Assembly: GCA_965242915.1 (NCBI GenBank)
Contig: CBDETN010000023.1
Coordinates: 62,001 to 126,000, forward strand
Direction: 5' to 3'
Source: CAJXII01 sp965242915
GTDB lineage: Bacteria > Campylobacterota > Campylobacteria > Campylobacterales > Arcobacteraceae
Length of the DNA: 64,000 nt
Shown here: positions 32,348-40,173 of the stretch, one piece after another
Layout: every line of letters begins with the position of its first letter
Numbering within the stretch: position 1 is the first letter of the stretch
Notes under the pieces: generated by a model
Told to the model about the DNA's origin: nothing
Database searches by the model: none
What the model saw: only the letters and a program-made list of their open reading frames with translations
Program-made: the position numbers and the translations under genes

Positions 32348-32692
32348 TTATTTTTTACCGAAGCTGACAAAGATATATTTTGCCATCTTGTCTGGATCTA
32401 CATCCATTCCTTTTTTTCTAATCACTTTTAGGTTATATTCCATTTTTTCATGAGCAGAACCAGATGATTGGTAACCATCTCCATCTAGCTGAAAAATGTC
32501 AACTGCAAGTTCAACTTCTGTTATATTTCTAAGAGAGGGACCTTTTTTCTTTGGATTGCCCTCAGCAAAATGACCATGACATTTTTGACACATAACTTGA
32601 TAAATTTCACCTTGAGTATATTCTGCTGCAAATGCACTTAAACTTAAGCTTGATGCAATAAATACACCTGTTAATAATTTATTTTTAATCAT
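32348..32692 (-). CDS. Periplasmic c-type cytochrome
   Basis: This 114-residue protein has an export signal (KNKLLTGVFIASSLSLSAFA, cleavage likely after AFA) and one heme-binding CQKCH motif near residue 34. EKMEYN contains a possible axial Met. It is the last gene of the Psr-like operon, 9 bases after the DUF3365-type gene, so it probably carries electrons in the periplasm for that enzyme. The specific partner is inferred only from position. Confidence 0.88.
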   Translation of the reverse strand: MIKNKLLTGVFIASSLSLSAFAAEYTQGEIYQVMCQKCHGHFAEGNPKKKGPSLRNITEVELAVDIFQLDGDGYQSSGSAHEKMEYNLKVIRKKGMDVDPDKMAKYIFVSFGKK

Positions 32693-32701
32693 AATTTTTC
32701 C

Positions 32702-33277
32702 TTATTTATAATCTTTGATTTTTACTGTAACTACTACAGCACCGCGTACTTGACCACTTTTAAAATTTATAGCCTTATCTTTTGGATATTTATCTTTAAA
32801 TAGTTTTAATACTTTTAAATCTATATCTTTTTTTAATCCATGACATTTTTTACAACTTTTGCCTGACATAGTTGCAGGAAAATATACTTTAAATATATTT
32901 TCATCAACCATTTGTATGATTTTTGGAAGATATACAGAAGACTTTTCAAGTAAATCAAATGCTTTAAGTATGTTAATTTCATCTTCTTTAGGATATGAGT
33001 TTGGATTTCTATTTCTTAAACTTATCCTTTTAAGAGATATACCTTTTTCTAACTTTTTATTGAATTCTTTTGTCAATTTTACAGCATTATCTGTACAAAA
33101 CTGTGCTGCTAATAAAGTTCCTCCATCTTTAAATTTTTGCTGCGCTTTGCTTTTCATTAATTTATGAAAATTATGTGCTACTTGACTTGCTTTAATTTTT
33201 GCTAACTTATAAGGTATTTTCTCATTTGCATTAAGTATTACAAAAGAAAATATCAAAAACAATAATAGTTTTTTCAT
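32702..33277 (-). CDS. DUF3365 (Tll0287-like) heme-binding protein
   Basis: This 191-residue secreted protein has a signal peptide (KKLLLFLIFSFVILNA). The middle shows the DUF3365 pattern: AAQFCTDNA, then KRISLRNRNPNSYPKEDE. A heme c motif CKKCH follows near residue 145. This family is a PAS-like c-type heme sensor or electron carrier. Its ATG overlaps the stop of the 28-codon ORF upstream (ATGA). Its presence in a molybdoenzyme operon suggests redox sensing or transfer in the periplasm. Confidence 0.85.
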   Translation of the reverse strand: MKKLLLFLIFSFVILNANEKIPYKLAKIKASQVAHNFHKLMKSKAQQKFKDGGTLLAAQFCTDNAVKLTKEFNKKLEKGISLKRISLRNRNPNSYPKEDEINILKAFDLLEKSSVYLPKIIQMVDENIFKVYFPATMSGKSCKKCHGLKKDIDLKVLKLFKDKYPKDKAINFKSGQVRGAVVVTVKIKDYK

Positions 33278-33360
33278 TCTATTTCCTCTTTTTTCTCACA
33301 TTTAAATAAAGATATTAAAAAACGCTCAAATCTTAAAATATTTGTTATTATTTTAAACAT
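33274..33360 (-). CDS. 28-residue ORF coupled to the DUF3365 gene
   Basis: This short ORF encodes MFKIITNILRFERFLISLF and then a charged tail, CKKCH-free and ending in KKEEIE (28 residues in all). It has a strong Shine-Dalgarno sequence, AAAGGGG, 4 bases before its ATG. Its TGA overlaps the ATG of the next gene by 4 bases. The first 19 residues could form an amphipathic or membrane-associated helix. It lies 11 bases after the NrfD-like gene. It may be a leader peptide for translational coupling or a small membrane subunit; I recognise no family. Confidence 0.6.
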   Translation of the reverse strand: MFKIITNILRFERFLISLFKCEKKEEIE

Positions 33361-33371
33361 ATTTCCCCTTT

Positions 33372-34559
33372 CTAATGATTATCATCAAGATTAAATGCTT
33401 TTGTACCAACATAATACATTAATAAACAAAGACCTAATCCACCAAGAGATATAAATATTTCTGCACTAGATGGAAAATAATCTATCCATGTAGGAGCTAA
33501 TTGATACTCAGTTTTCTTTAACATCATTAAAGGTTTTAGTTGTGTGTCATGTACAAGATTATATCTCATAAAGAAAATACCAACCATACCACTCATAGAT
33601 GCCCAAAAGAATAGAACCGGACTTCTACCAAAATCTTTTAAGATTACTAACAGTGGAATAATCATAGCAAGAACAACTTCAACTTGAAAAGATGTGCTTT
33701 GTAAAATATGAATTGCAACTTCAGCTTTACCTGGAACTCCACCATAAATATCTGTTAACATTTTCCAAGTTACAAAGAAGATTAATATAGATATTAAAAG
33801 TCCTTGAATTTTTGCTAAACCTTGTAATAATTTCTTAGCATTATCTGGGAAACTTAATTTATATCTAAATCCATAGATTATAAATGCTAAGAAAATCCCT
33901 GTAATAAATGCTGTTAAGATAAAGTATGTAGGATAAAATACACCCTGTGAAATACCACGAGCATTTAAAAATCCAAATACGCTACCTAGATTTGAGTGAG
34001 CTGCTAAACCTATTAGAAGTCCAGTCAATCCAAAAATCTTAGCTTTTTTCATATCATTGTTTAATAAAAAATAAAACTCAACTATCATAAATGTAAGATA
34101 AAGACCATACAGTGTACCCATCCACCAAATAGCAGAAAGAAGACCTGGACTTAATACATTGTAAATCAACATAGTCACAGGATGTCCAATTTCAAAAATA
34201 ATTACTGCAAAACCTGCTAAGATAGTTACAATAGAACCAAAAATAGCTCTTTTTGAAATCATCATATAATCTTTGAAACCAAATACATCACCAAGTGAGC
34301 CGACGATACATAGACCCGTTGAACTAACAACGAAGAAAATATATACTGCTAATAAAAGCCCCCATGGATGCTCTCTTGTAACATTGTAAGCATGATGTCC
34401 ATGTACTAAAAAACTATAAATACCTACAGCAAACACTGCTAATAAACCTAAGATAGCGGAAGCTAATAATAAGTTAACAAAAGTTTTTTCAAACCCAAGT
34501 ATTGATTTAATTGAAAAATCTTCCTTTAAAGGAATATTAATAAAACCTATTTTCATCAT
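33372..34559 (-). CDS. NrfD/PsrC-like membrane quinone subunit
   Basis: This 395-residue integral membrane protein has about nine or ten helices and is the membrane anchor of a PsrABC-type complex. It exchanges electrons with menaquinone. It follows the Fe-S subunit at 7 bases' distance. The fold and the position are diagnostic; no heme ligand pattern stands out. The start is an ATG pair, with AAGGAG upstream on the minus strand. It could serve polysulfide, thiosulfate, sulfur or a related reductase. Confidence 0.88.
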   Translation of the reverse strand: MMKIGFINIPLKEDFSIKSILGFEKTFVNLLLASAILGLLAVFAVGIYSFLVHGHHAYNVTREHPWGLLLAVYIFFVVSSTGLCIVGSLGDVFGFKDYMMISKRAIFGSIVTILAGFAVIIFEIGHPVTMLIYNVLSPGLLSAIWWMGTLYGLYLTFMIVEFYFLLNNDMKKAKIFGLTGLLIGLAAHSNLGSVFGFLNARGISQGVFYPTYFILTAFITGIFLAFIIYGFRYKLSFPDNAKKLLQGLAKIQGLLISILIFFVTWKMLTDIYGGVPGKAEVAIHILQSTSFQVEVVLAMIIPLLVILKDFGRSPVLFFWASMSGMVGIFFMRYNLVHDTQLKPLMMLKKTEYQLAPTWIDYFPSSAEIFISLGGLGLCLLMYYVGTKAFNLDDNH

Positions 34560-34566
34560 TAACTCC

Positions 34567-35130
34567 TTATGTTAGGTAAAATAATTTAGGATTTGTACCA
34601 AGATGTGATTTTAAACTAAAATGATCTCTTGTTCTTAATAGTTCACTAATTTCACTGTTTGGATCATCAAGATCACCAAAAATTCTCACTTTTGTAGGAC
34701 AAGTATTTTGACATGCTGTTGTTGTTTCACCCCGTTCTAATCTCGTATCTGAACAGAAATTACATTTATCAACAGTCATTGTTCTATCTTCAATATATCT
34801 TGCATCATAAGGACAAGCATTCATACAATAAGTACACAATATACATTTTTCTACATCTACTCGCACAACTCCATTATCATCAGTGTATGTTGCATGTGTA
34901 GGACATACATCCTCACAAGGTGCATCATCACAATGTTGACATTGCGATGGATAAAAAGTATTTGATACGATATCAAGTAAAGGATATTCACCTTTTATCT
35001 CACCGGTACCTACCCAGATTCTATGTTTATCAGCACCTCTTAAGATACCGTTTTCTTCTTTACATGCTGTTTCACATGCTTTGCAATTGATACAATTTTT
35101 GTAATCAAGTGCCATTGCTAATCTAGCCAT
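34567..35130 (-). CDS. Four-cluster ferredoxin subunit (PsrB/PhsB-like)
   Basis: This is the electron-transfer subunit between the catalytic and membrane subunits. The 187-residue protein has four 4Fe-4S cysteine sets: CINCKACETAC, CQHCDDAPCEDVCP, CILCTYCMNACP, and CNFC with the later CQNTCP. There is no signal peptide; export would be with the Tat-bearing catalytic subunit. It starts 3 bases after that gene ends. Confidence 0.92.
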   Translation of the reverse strand: MARLAMALDYKNCINCKACETACKEENGILRGADKHRIWVGTGEIKGEYPLLDIVSNTFYPSQCQHCDDAPCEDVCPTHATYTDDNGVVRVDVEKCILCTYCMNACPYDARYIEDRTMTVDKCNFCSDTRLERGETTTACQNTCPTKVRIFGDLDDPNSEISELLRTRDHFSLKSHLGTNPKLFYLT

Positions 35131-35133
35131 AAA

Positions 35134-37560
35134 TTACACCTTTCTTATTTCAACATTTGTTTCATGCATCGCAGCAGCACCATAAACAGGTTCAATATGG
35201 TCTTCAATAACTGCATTGTCATTTCCACCATTTTTAAAGCCCCATGTTAAAGCTGAACTTTCTTCACCAAAACCATGTATAAAGAATACTTGATTTGGAG
35301 CTATTTTTTCTGTAGGATAAGCTTTTAATTGTGTTTTACCGACACTTGAACTTACCTCAATCATATCTGCAAATTTAATACCTTTTTCTTTTGCCGTTCT
35401 TTTATTTATCCAAATAAAGTTTTCAGGCATAATATCTCTTAATTGAGCATTATTTGATGTCCCACTTTGAGTAAATTGTGCATGTCTTCCCGTAAGAAGT
35501 TTAAATTTACCTGCAGGTACTTTAAATTCATACTCATCTTTCCAAACCGGCATTGGATTAATACCTTTATTGGCTAAAGATTTAATATTACATTCAACTT
35601 TTCCAGATGGTGTTTTTGGTTTACCGTCAGTTACACTATATAATTTTTTATTTTGGGGATAGCATTGATATTCATTTACATTTAACTTTTTAAAGTATTT
35701 GTCCATTTTTGGATAAAATACACCCTCCTGATCTAATTTTTCAGCAGCACCCGCATAAGCAGAAACTGCATGATGATTTAATTCTTCTTGAGAATGTTTA
35801 AAAGGTAAAGTTAAGTCAAACTCTTCATAAGTTGCCTCTTCTCCATCTTCTGTAATCTGCTCTTGAATATCTTCATCATATCTTTTGCTAATTTCAAATA
35901 ATGGTTTAGATATTTTAGTTGTTAATCCATTTAAAATATCCATCACCGGTTTTGTTTCATATAAAGGATCAATTACTTTATTTCTAACAGCTATACTTGG
36001 CTCTACTCCAGCAAATGTTTTAACAGGATCAGTTCTTTCTAAGTATGTACATTCAGGTAATACAACATCAGCATACATCACTGTATCACTAGGCATTGTA
36101 TCAATTATTACTACTAATTCCATTTTCTTAAGCATTTGTGCTGTTTTGGCACTGTTTGGCATATTCATCATAGGATTGTGTTTATAACAAAACATTCCTC
36201 TTACTTTATAAGGCATTTTGTTCTCTATAAATCTATTCCTCCAGCTAATCCACGAACCGCCGCCTGATACAACGGCACAGTCATCATATCCTGCTTCACC
36301 TTTTTTTACATTCACCTTTTTTATAACTGCTCTAGCTTCCGCTCTTACATATAAAGGTTCTAATCCTTCGTGATCTTTTAATTTCAGTTTACTGCCAAAA
36401 ATAAGTCCGCCTTTACAATCAACAGCACCATGAAGTGATTGGAAAATTGCCATTGCACGACGAAGTTGAAAGTCATTTTTAGCAAATGTAGATCTTCTTC
36501 CCGGGTAATATACTGCTTTAGGGGCTGCTGCTGCAAACTCTCTTGCCATTTTATAAATTTCTTTAGCTTTAATTCCAGTAATACTTTCTGCCCATTGGGG
36601 AGTATATTTATTTGATATTACAGATTCTTTATAATCTTCATATCCATTAAAATATTTTTCTATATAAGCATTGTCTTGTAAGTCTTCTGTTAAAGTTACA
36701 TAAGTTAAAGCTAATACAAGAGCCAAATCAGTTCCTGGATTTATCGCATACCATTTATCAGCTTTAGCAGCAGTATTTGTAAATCTTGGATCAATACAAA
36801 TAAGTTTTGCACCTCGACCTTTGGTTCTTTTAAAAGCATCCATAGTATCAGGTGTTACAATAGCTTCTGCTCTATTTGCTCCAGCCATAATAATATATTC
36901 AGCATTTTCTAAATCTGTTTGAGGATAAGCACCAATTGTTACACCATAACCAGAAGCTACAGTTTGAAGACAAATTGAAGCATGATTTAGCCAGTTTGCA
37001 GATCCAAACGCTTGATAAAATTGTTTAAATGTATGCTCTGCCATACCTTCACCAGCACAAAATAACATTGAAGAACGGTTATCTTTCTCTTCATCAAGTA
37101 TTTTACTCAAACCTGGGAATTTATCAGTACCATTTAAAATAGCTTCATAGGCTTCATCCCATGTAACTCTTTTAAATTTACCCTCACCTTTTTCACCAAT
37201 TCTAACCATTGGATATTTTAGTCTATCAGGGTCATACAGCGCTTGTATACCTGCATTTCCTCTAGCACAAAGCATATTTTTAGATTTTGGAAACTTTGGA
37301 TTTGGATTTAGTTTTGTAATAATTCCATCCTCAACTCTTGCTAATGCTGCACATTTATTTACACACATTTCACATAAAGTTGCAATATCATGACTTTCAC
37401 CAGATCCTGTTTTTGTATTCTCATTAGTTGCAGTACCTGGTTTTGAACTTGTACCATGGTCACTTGACAAAAGATTTGTTGTACTTAATGCTGTTCCACC
37501 TACAACACTCAATGCAACAGTTCCTTGAAGAAACTTTCGTCTTGAAACTTCCACTATCAT
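35134..37560 (-). CDS. Molybdopterin oxidoreductase, PsrA/PhsA-like catalytic subunit
   Basis: This 808-residue member of the DMSO-reductase family has a Tat signal (SRRKFLQGTVALSVVGG, residues 6-22). A 4Fe-4S motif CEMCVNKC with the later MLCARGN follows. The segment NHASICLQT near 190 puts a Cys at the position of the molybdenum ligand, as in PsrA, PhsA and NapA. With the Fe-S and NrfD-like partners it fits a polysulfide or thiosulfate reductase. The substrate cannot be decided from sequence, and oxidation in reverse is possible given the cytochromes. The start ATG is behind GGAGGAG. Confidence 0.88.
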   Translation of the reverse strand: MIVEVSRRKFLQGTVALSVVGGTALSTTNLLSSDHGTSSKPGTATNENTKTGSGESHDIATLCEMCVNKCAALARVEDGIITKLNPNPKFPKSKNMLCARGNAGIQALYDPDRLKYPMVRIGEKGEGKFKRVTWDEAYEAILNGTDKFPGLSKILDEEKDNRSSMLFCAGEGMAEHTFKQFYQAFGSANWLNHASICLQTVASGYGVTIGAYPQTDLENAEYIIMAGANRAEAIVTPDTMDAFKRTKGRGAKLICIDPRFTNTAAKADKWYAINPGTDLALVLALTYVTLTEDLQDNAYIEKYFNGYEDYKESVISNKYTPQWAESITGIKAKEIYKMAREFAAAAPKAVYYPGRRSTFAKNDFQLRRAMAIFQSLHGAVDCKGGLIFGSKLKLKDHEGLEPLYVRAEARAVIKKVNVKKGEAGYDDCAVVSGGGSWISWRNRFIENKMPYKVRGMFCYKHNPMMNMPNSAKTAQMLKKMELVVIIDTMPSDTVMYADVVLPECTYLERTDPVKTFAGVEPSIAVRNKVIDPLYETKPVMDILNGLTTKISKPLFEISKRYDEDIQEQITEDGEEATYEEFDLTLPFKHSQEELNHHAVSAYAGAAEKLDQEGVFYPKMDKYFKKLNVNEYQCYPQNKKLYSVTDGKPKTPSGKVECNIKSLANKGINPMPVWKDEYEFKVPAGKFKLLTGRHAQFTQSGTSNNAQLRDIMPENFIWINKRTAKEKGIKFADMIEVSSSVGKTQLKAYPTEKIAPNQVFFIHGFGEESSALTWGFKNGGNDNAVIEDHIEPVYGAAAMHETNVEIRKV

Positions 37561-37795
37561 TACTCCTCCTTATAAAATTCATTATTGTAAAATATACTTG
37601 ATAGCAATATAAATAAACTAAAATTATTTATATAATAACTTGACAATATATTCTACTTGTGATAATCTACATAATAAGAACTTAATGTAGAATTAATTAA
37701 AATACTCAAACGATAGGTAAACAGGACGTTTTCAGTGTTTTAATATAATTCATTTAGTGTTCGTTTAAGATTATTTATTGTTTATATTGTACAAA

Positions 37796-37832
37796 TTATA
37801 TGTGAATATTATATTTTTAATTTCACATATAA
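37796..37832. repeat. Inverted repeat upstream of the ATPase gene
   Basis: TTATATGTGAA (37796-37806) and TTCACATATAA (37822-37832) are perfect complements separated by 15 nt. They lie in the 404-bp gap between the divergent psr-like operon and the ATPase gene. This could be a regulator site or an RNA hairpin. The TGTGA/TCACA spacing is too wide for a CRP/FNR half-site pair. Confidence 0.5.
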
Positions 37833-37858
37833 TACTGGATAATTGGGCATTGGTTACG

Positions 37859-37902
37859 GTATCTATTTTCAAGACTTTTAGTCTTGAAAATATGTCAGAT
37901 AC
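37859..37902. repeat. Strong palindrome with outer arms
   Basis: ATTTTCAAGACT (37865-37876), loop TTT, then AGTCTTGAAAAT (37880-37891) form a perfect 12-bp stem. Outer arms GTATCT (37859-37864) and AGATAC (37897-37902) can pair around a 5-nt bulge. No U-run follows, so it is not a standard terminator. It ends 62 bp before the ATPase start. Confidence 0.55.
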
Positions 37903-37964
37903 AGAGATAATTTATATTTTAAAACTAAAAGTATTGTAAATAAATACCATCTATGGAGTTAATG

Positions 37965-39107
37965 ATGAACCATTTTATATATGAAAGTTTTTGCAATAGC
38001 AATAATTTTACCCATATTAGTGAGGAATTAAACAAATTAAACAAATTAATTGTTAATAAATCTAATGTCTTATTGTATTCAAAAAGAAAATTTGGTAAAA
38101 CTTCTTTAATTAAAGAATTTTTTGATAAAAAGATTAATAAAGATGAGAATATAACTATATATATTGATCTTTTTAATATTGTCAGTGCTATAGATTTTAT
38201 TAAAATATTATATAAACAAATCGCTTCTTCTCTCCCTTATGATAATAAATCTATACTAAAAGAGTTAAAAATAATATTTACCAAAGTAAACTTTACAGCA
38301 AATATGAAGGATGATGGTTCACTGGAGTTTGATGTCTCGCTTTTATCATATAACCCAAAAGAACTTATTGTAGATGTATATAGAGGATTAAAAAAGATGC
38401 ATACTGATACAAATAAGCAGATAATAATAGCTTTTGATGATTTCTGGCAAATTAAACTAATTAAAGATTTTAAAATAGATGCTATTTTAAAAGAATATAT
38501 ACAAGAGGAACAATATGTAAATTATATTTTTACCGGAACAAAACACAGGTTATTAATCGATATGTTTTTTAAAAGAAAAATGCCTCTTTTTAATATGGCA
38601 GAACAATTAGAGCTTAAAGCTATACCAATAGAACAATTTTATCAGTTTATAGAAGATAGATTTAGCGGTAAAATAAGTTACGATATTTTTCAATATATAT
38701 ATAATATTACAGAGGGTGAAGCAAAACTAATTCAAGAATTTTGTTATCATCTATATAATAAATCAAATAAAATAGAAAAAATCACTATTAATGATATTGA
38801 TGAAGTCTGCTTATTCTTATTAAATAGTAAAAGTGAATATTTTAAGATGATTCTAAATCGTCTGACTTTTGCACAAAAAATAGCACTAAAGGCTGTTATA
38901 ATGAGTGGGGGAATAGAATTATATACAAAAAATAATTTATTCAAATTGCAAGTTACAAAAGCATCACTAAATACGGCTATAAAATATTTATATTTGGATG
39001 AATTAATAGACAAGGAAGATAATAAATACTATATTAGTAATAAATGTTTTGAATTATGGTGCAGAAGAATTTTAGTTTGTAAAATACAATCTATTCTTGC
39101 AATTTAA
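37965..39107 (+). CDS. STAND-type/archaeal-like ATPase
   Basis: This protein of about 380 residues resembles the archaeal ATPase group of STAND P-loop ATPases. The nucleotide loop is LLYSKRKFGKTSLIKEFF, in which the first Gly of the Walker A motif is Ser. IIIAFDDFWQI is the Walker B, and IFTGTKHRLL may be the sensor segment. The C-terminal 100 residues look like a winged-helix domain. I chose the ATG at 37965 because GGAG lies 6 bases before it; ATGs at 37953 and 37962 are alternatives. It stands alone between two other operons. Its role is unknown. Confidence 0.75.
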   Translation: MNHFIYESFCNSNNFTHISEELNKLNKLIVNKSNVLLYSKRKFGKTSLIKEFFDKKINKDENITIYIDLFNIVSAIDFIKILYKQIASSLPYDNKSILKELKIIFTKVNFTANMKDDGSLEFDVSLLSYNPKELIVDVYRGLKKMHTDTNKQIIIAFDDFWQIKLIKDFKIDAILKEYIQEEQYVNYIFTGTKHRLLIDMFFKRKMPLFNMAEQLELKAIPIEQFYQFIEDRFSGKISYDIFQYIYNITEGEAKLIQEFCYHLYNKSNKIEKITINDIDEVCLFLLNSKSEYFKMILNRLTFAQKIALKAVIMSGGIELYTKNNLFKLQVTKASLNTAIKYLYLDELIDKEDNKYYISNKCFELWCRRILVCKIQSILAI

Positions 39108-39189
39108 TATTTTGTTTACTTTTTCTATTCTATTTTTATCTTCTTAAATGTTTATAATCTGTTTTATGAGTTCATTATAAAATTTTGGA

Positions 39190-39214
39190 TATAATCACGA
39201 AATTATAAAAAGGG
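39190..39214 (+). promoter_or_regulatory. pyrH promoter and RBS
   Basis: TATAAT at 39190-39195 follows a T-rich stretch, the usual housekeeping pattern here. AAAAGGG about 5 bases before the ATG at 39220 is the ribosome binding site. It may drive the whole pyrH-rpoZ-spoT-tyrS run. Confidence 0.6.
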
Positions 39215-39219
39215 TAGAT

Positions 39220-39927
39220 ATGAAACAAAGAGTTCTTGTAAAGTTTTCTGGTGAAGCATTGGCAGGTGAGAGTGGCTATGGAATTGATACTCAAATTTTA
39301 AACTATATTGCTCATGAAATAAAGCAGCTAGTGGATAATAATATTGAAGTTGGTATTGTTATTGGCGGTGGTAATATCATCAGAGGAGTTAGCGCTGCTG
39401 CTGACGGTGTTATTAAAAGAACCAGCGGAGATTATATGGGTATGCTGGCAACCGTTGTAAATGGTATTGCTATGCAAGAGGCGCTGGAACATATTGGTTT
39501 AGAAGCTAGACTTCAAACTGCTATTAAAATGGAACAAATTGCTGAATCATTTATAGTTCGTCGTGCAAAAAGACATTTAGAAAAAGGCAGAGTGGTTATC
39601 TTTAGTGCAGGTACCGGAAATCCATTTTTTACAACAGATACAGCAGCAACACTTAGAGCAACAGAGATTGGTGCAGCAATGTTAATTAAAGCAACAAAAG
39701 TAGATGGTGTTTATGATAAAGATCCTATGAAATTTGAAGATGCAGTTAAGCTAGATACAATTAGTTATGACGATGCGTTAAAAGATCATATTAAAGTTAT
39801 GGATGATACAGCAATAGCACTTGCAAAAGATAATGAGTTGCCAATTATTATAGCAAATATGAATGAAAAAGGTAATCTTCTTAGAATTATAGAAGGTGAC
39901 TATACTAAGTGTTCAATAGTAAAATAA
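39220..39927 (+). CDS. pyrH: UMP kinase
   Basis: UMP kinase makes UDP from UMP and ATP in pyrimidine synthesis. The 235-residue protein of the amino-acid kinase fold has VLVKFSGEAL at the start, VIGGGNIIRG, and GTGNPFFTTDTAATLRA, all diagnostic of bacterial PyrH. It is followed by rpoZ after 15 bases. Confidence 0.97.
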   Translation: MKQRVLVKFSGEALAGESGYGIDTQILNYIAHEIKQLVDNNIEVGIVIGGGNIIRGVSAAADGVIKRTSGDYMGMLATVVNGIAMQEALEHIGLEARLQTAIKMEQIAESFIVRRAKRHLEKGRVVIFSAGTGNPFFTTDTAATLRATEIGAAMLIKATKVDGVYDKDPMKFEDAVKLDTISYDDALKDHIKVMDDTAIALAKDNELPIIIANMNEKGNLLRIIEGDYTKCSIVK

Positions 39928-39942
39928 AAAAAGGAATATGAT

Positions 39943-40158
39943 ATGAGAATTGAAGAAATTTTATCAAAGGCGTTAGAAAAAGTTAGTAATGATAGATATA
40001 TTTTATCTTTAGCAGTAGGTCAAAGAGCAGACGAGTTATCAAAAGGTGCTAAGCCGTTACTTGAAAATTCAACAATTAAAAATATGAAATATACAGATAT
40101 CGCAATTAAAGAAATCGCTTCTGGTGTATTGACTATTGAAGGTATTGAAAATAAATAA
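39943..40158 (+). CDS. rpoZ: RNA polymerase omega subunit
   Basis: This 71-residue protein matches omega: RIEEILSKALEKVSNDRY, then LAVGQRADELSKGAKPL, and the alpha-helical end TDIAIKEIASG. Omega helps assemble RNA polymerase and is a ppGpp-binding site in some bacteria. It stands directly upstream of spoT, a common pairing. Confidence 0.94.
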   Translation: MRIEEILSKALEKVSNDRYILSLAVGQRADELSKGAKPLLENSTIKNMKYTDIAIKEIASGVLTIEGIENK

Positions 40159-40173
40159 TTAAAAAGGATTCTC

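Noticed and set aside
32348..32692. Nitrate or nitrite reductase cytochrome assignment
   Set aside because: A single CxxCH protein does not identify a partner; only its place in the Psr-like operon is informative.
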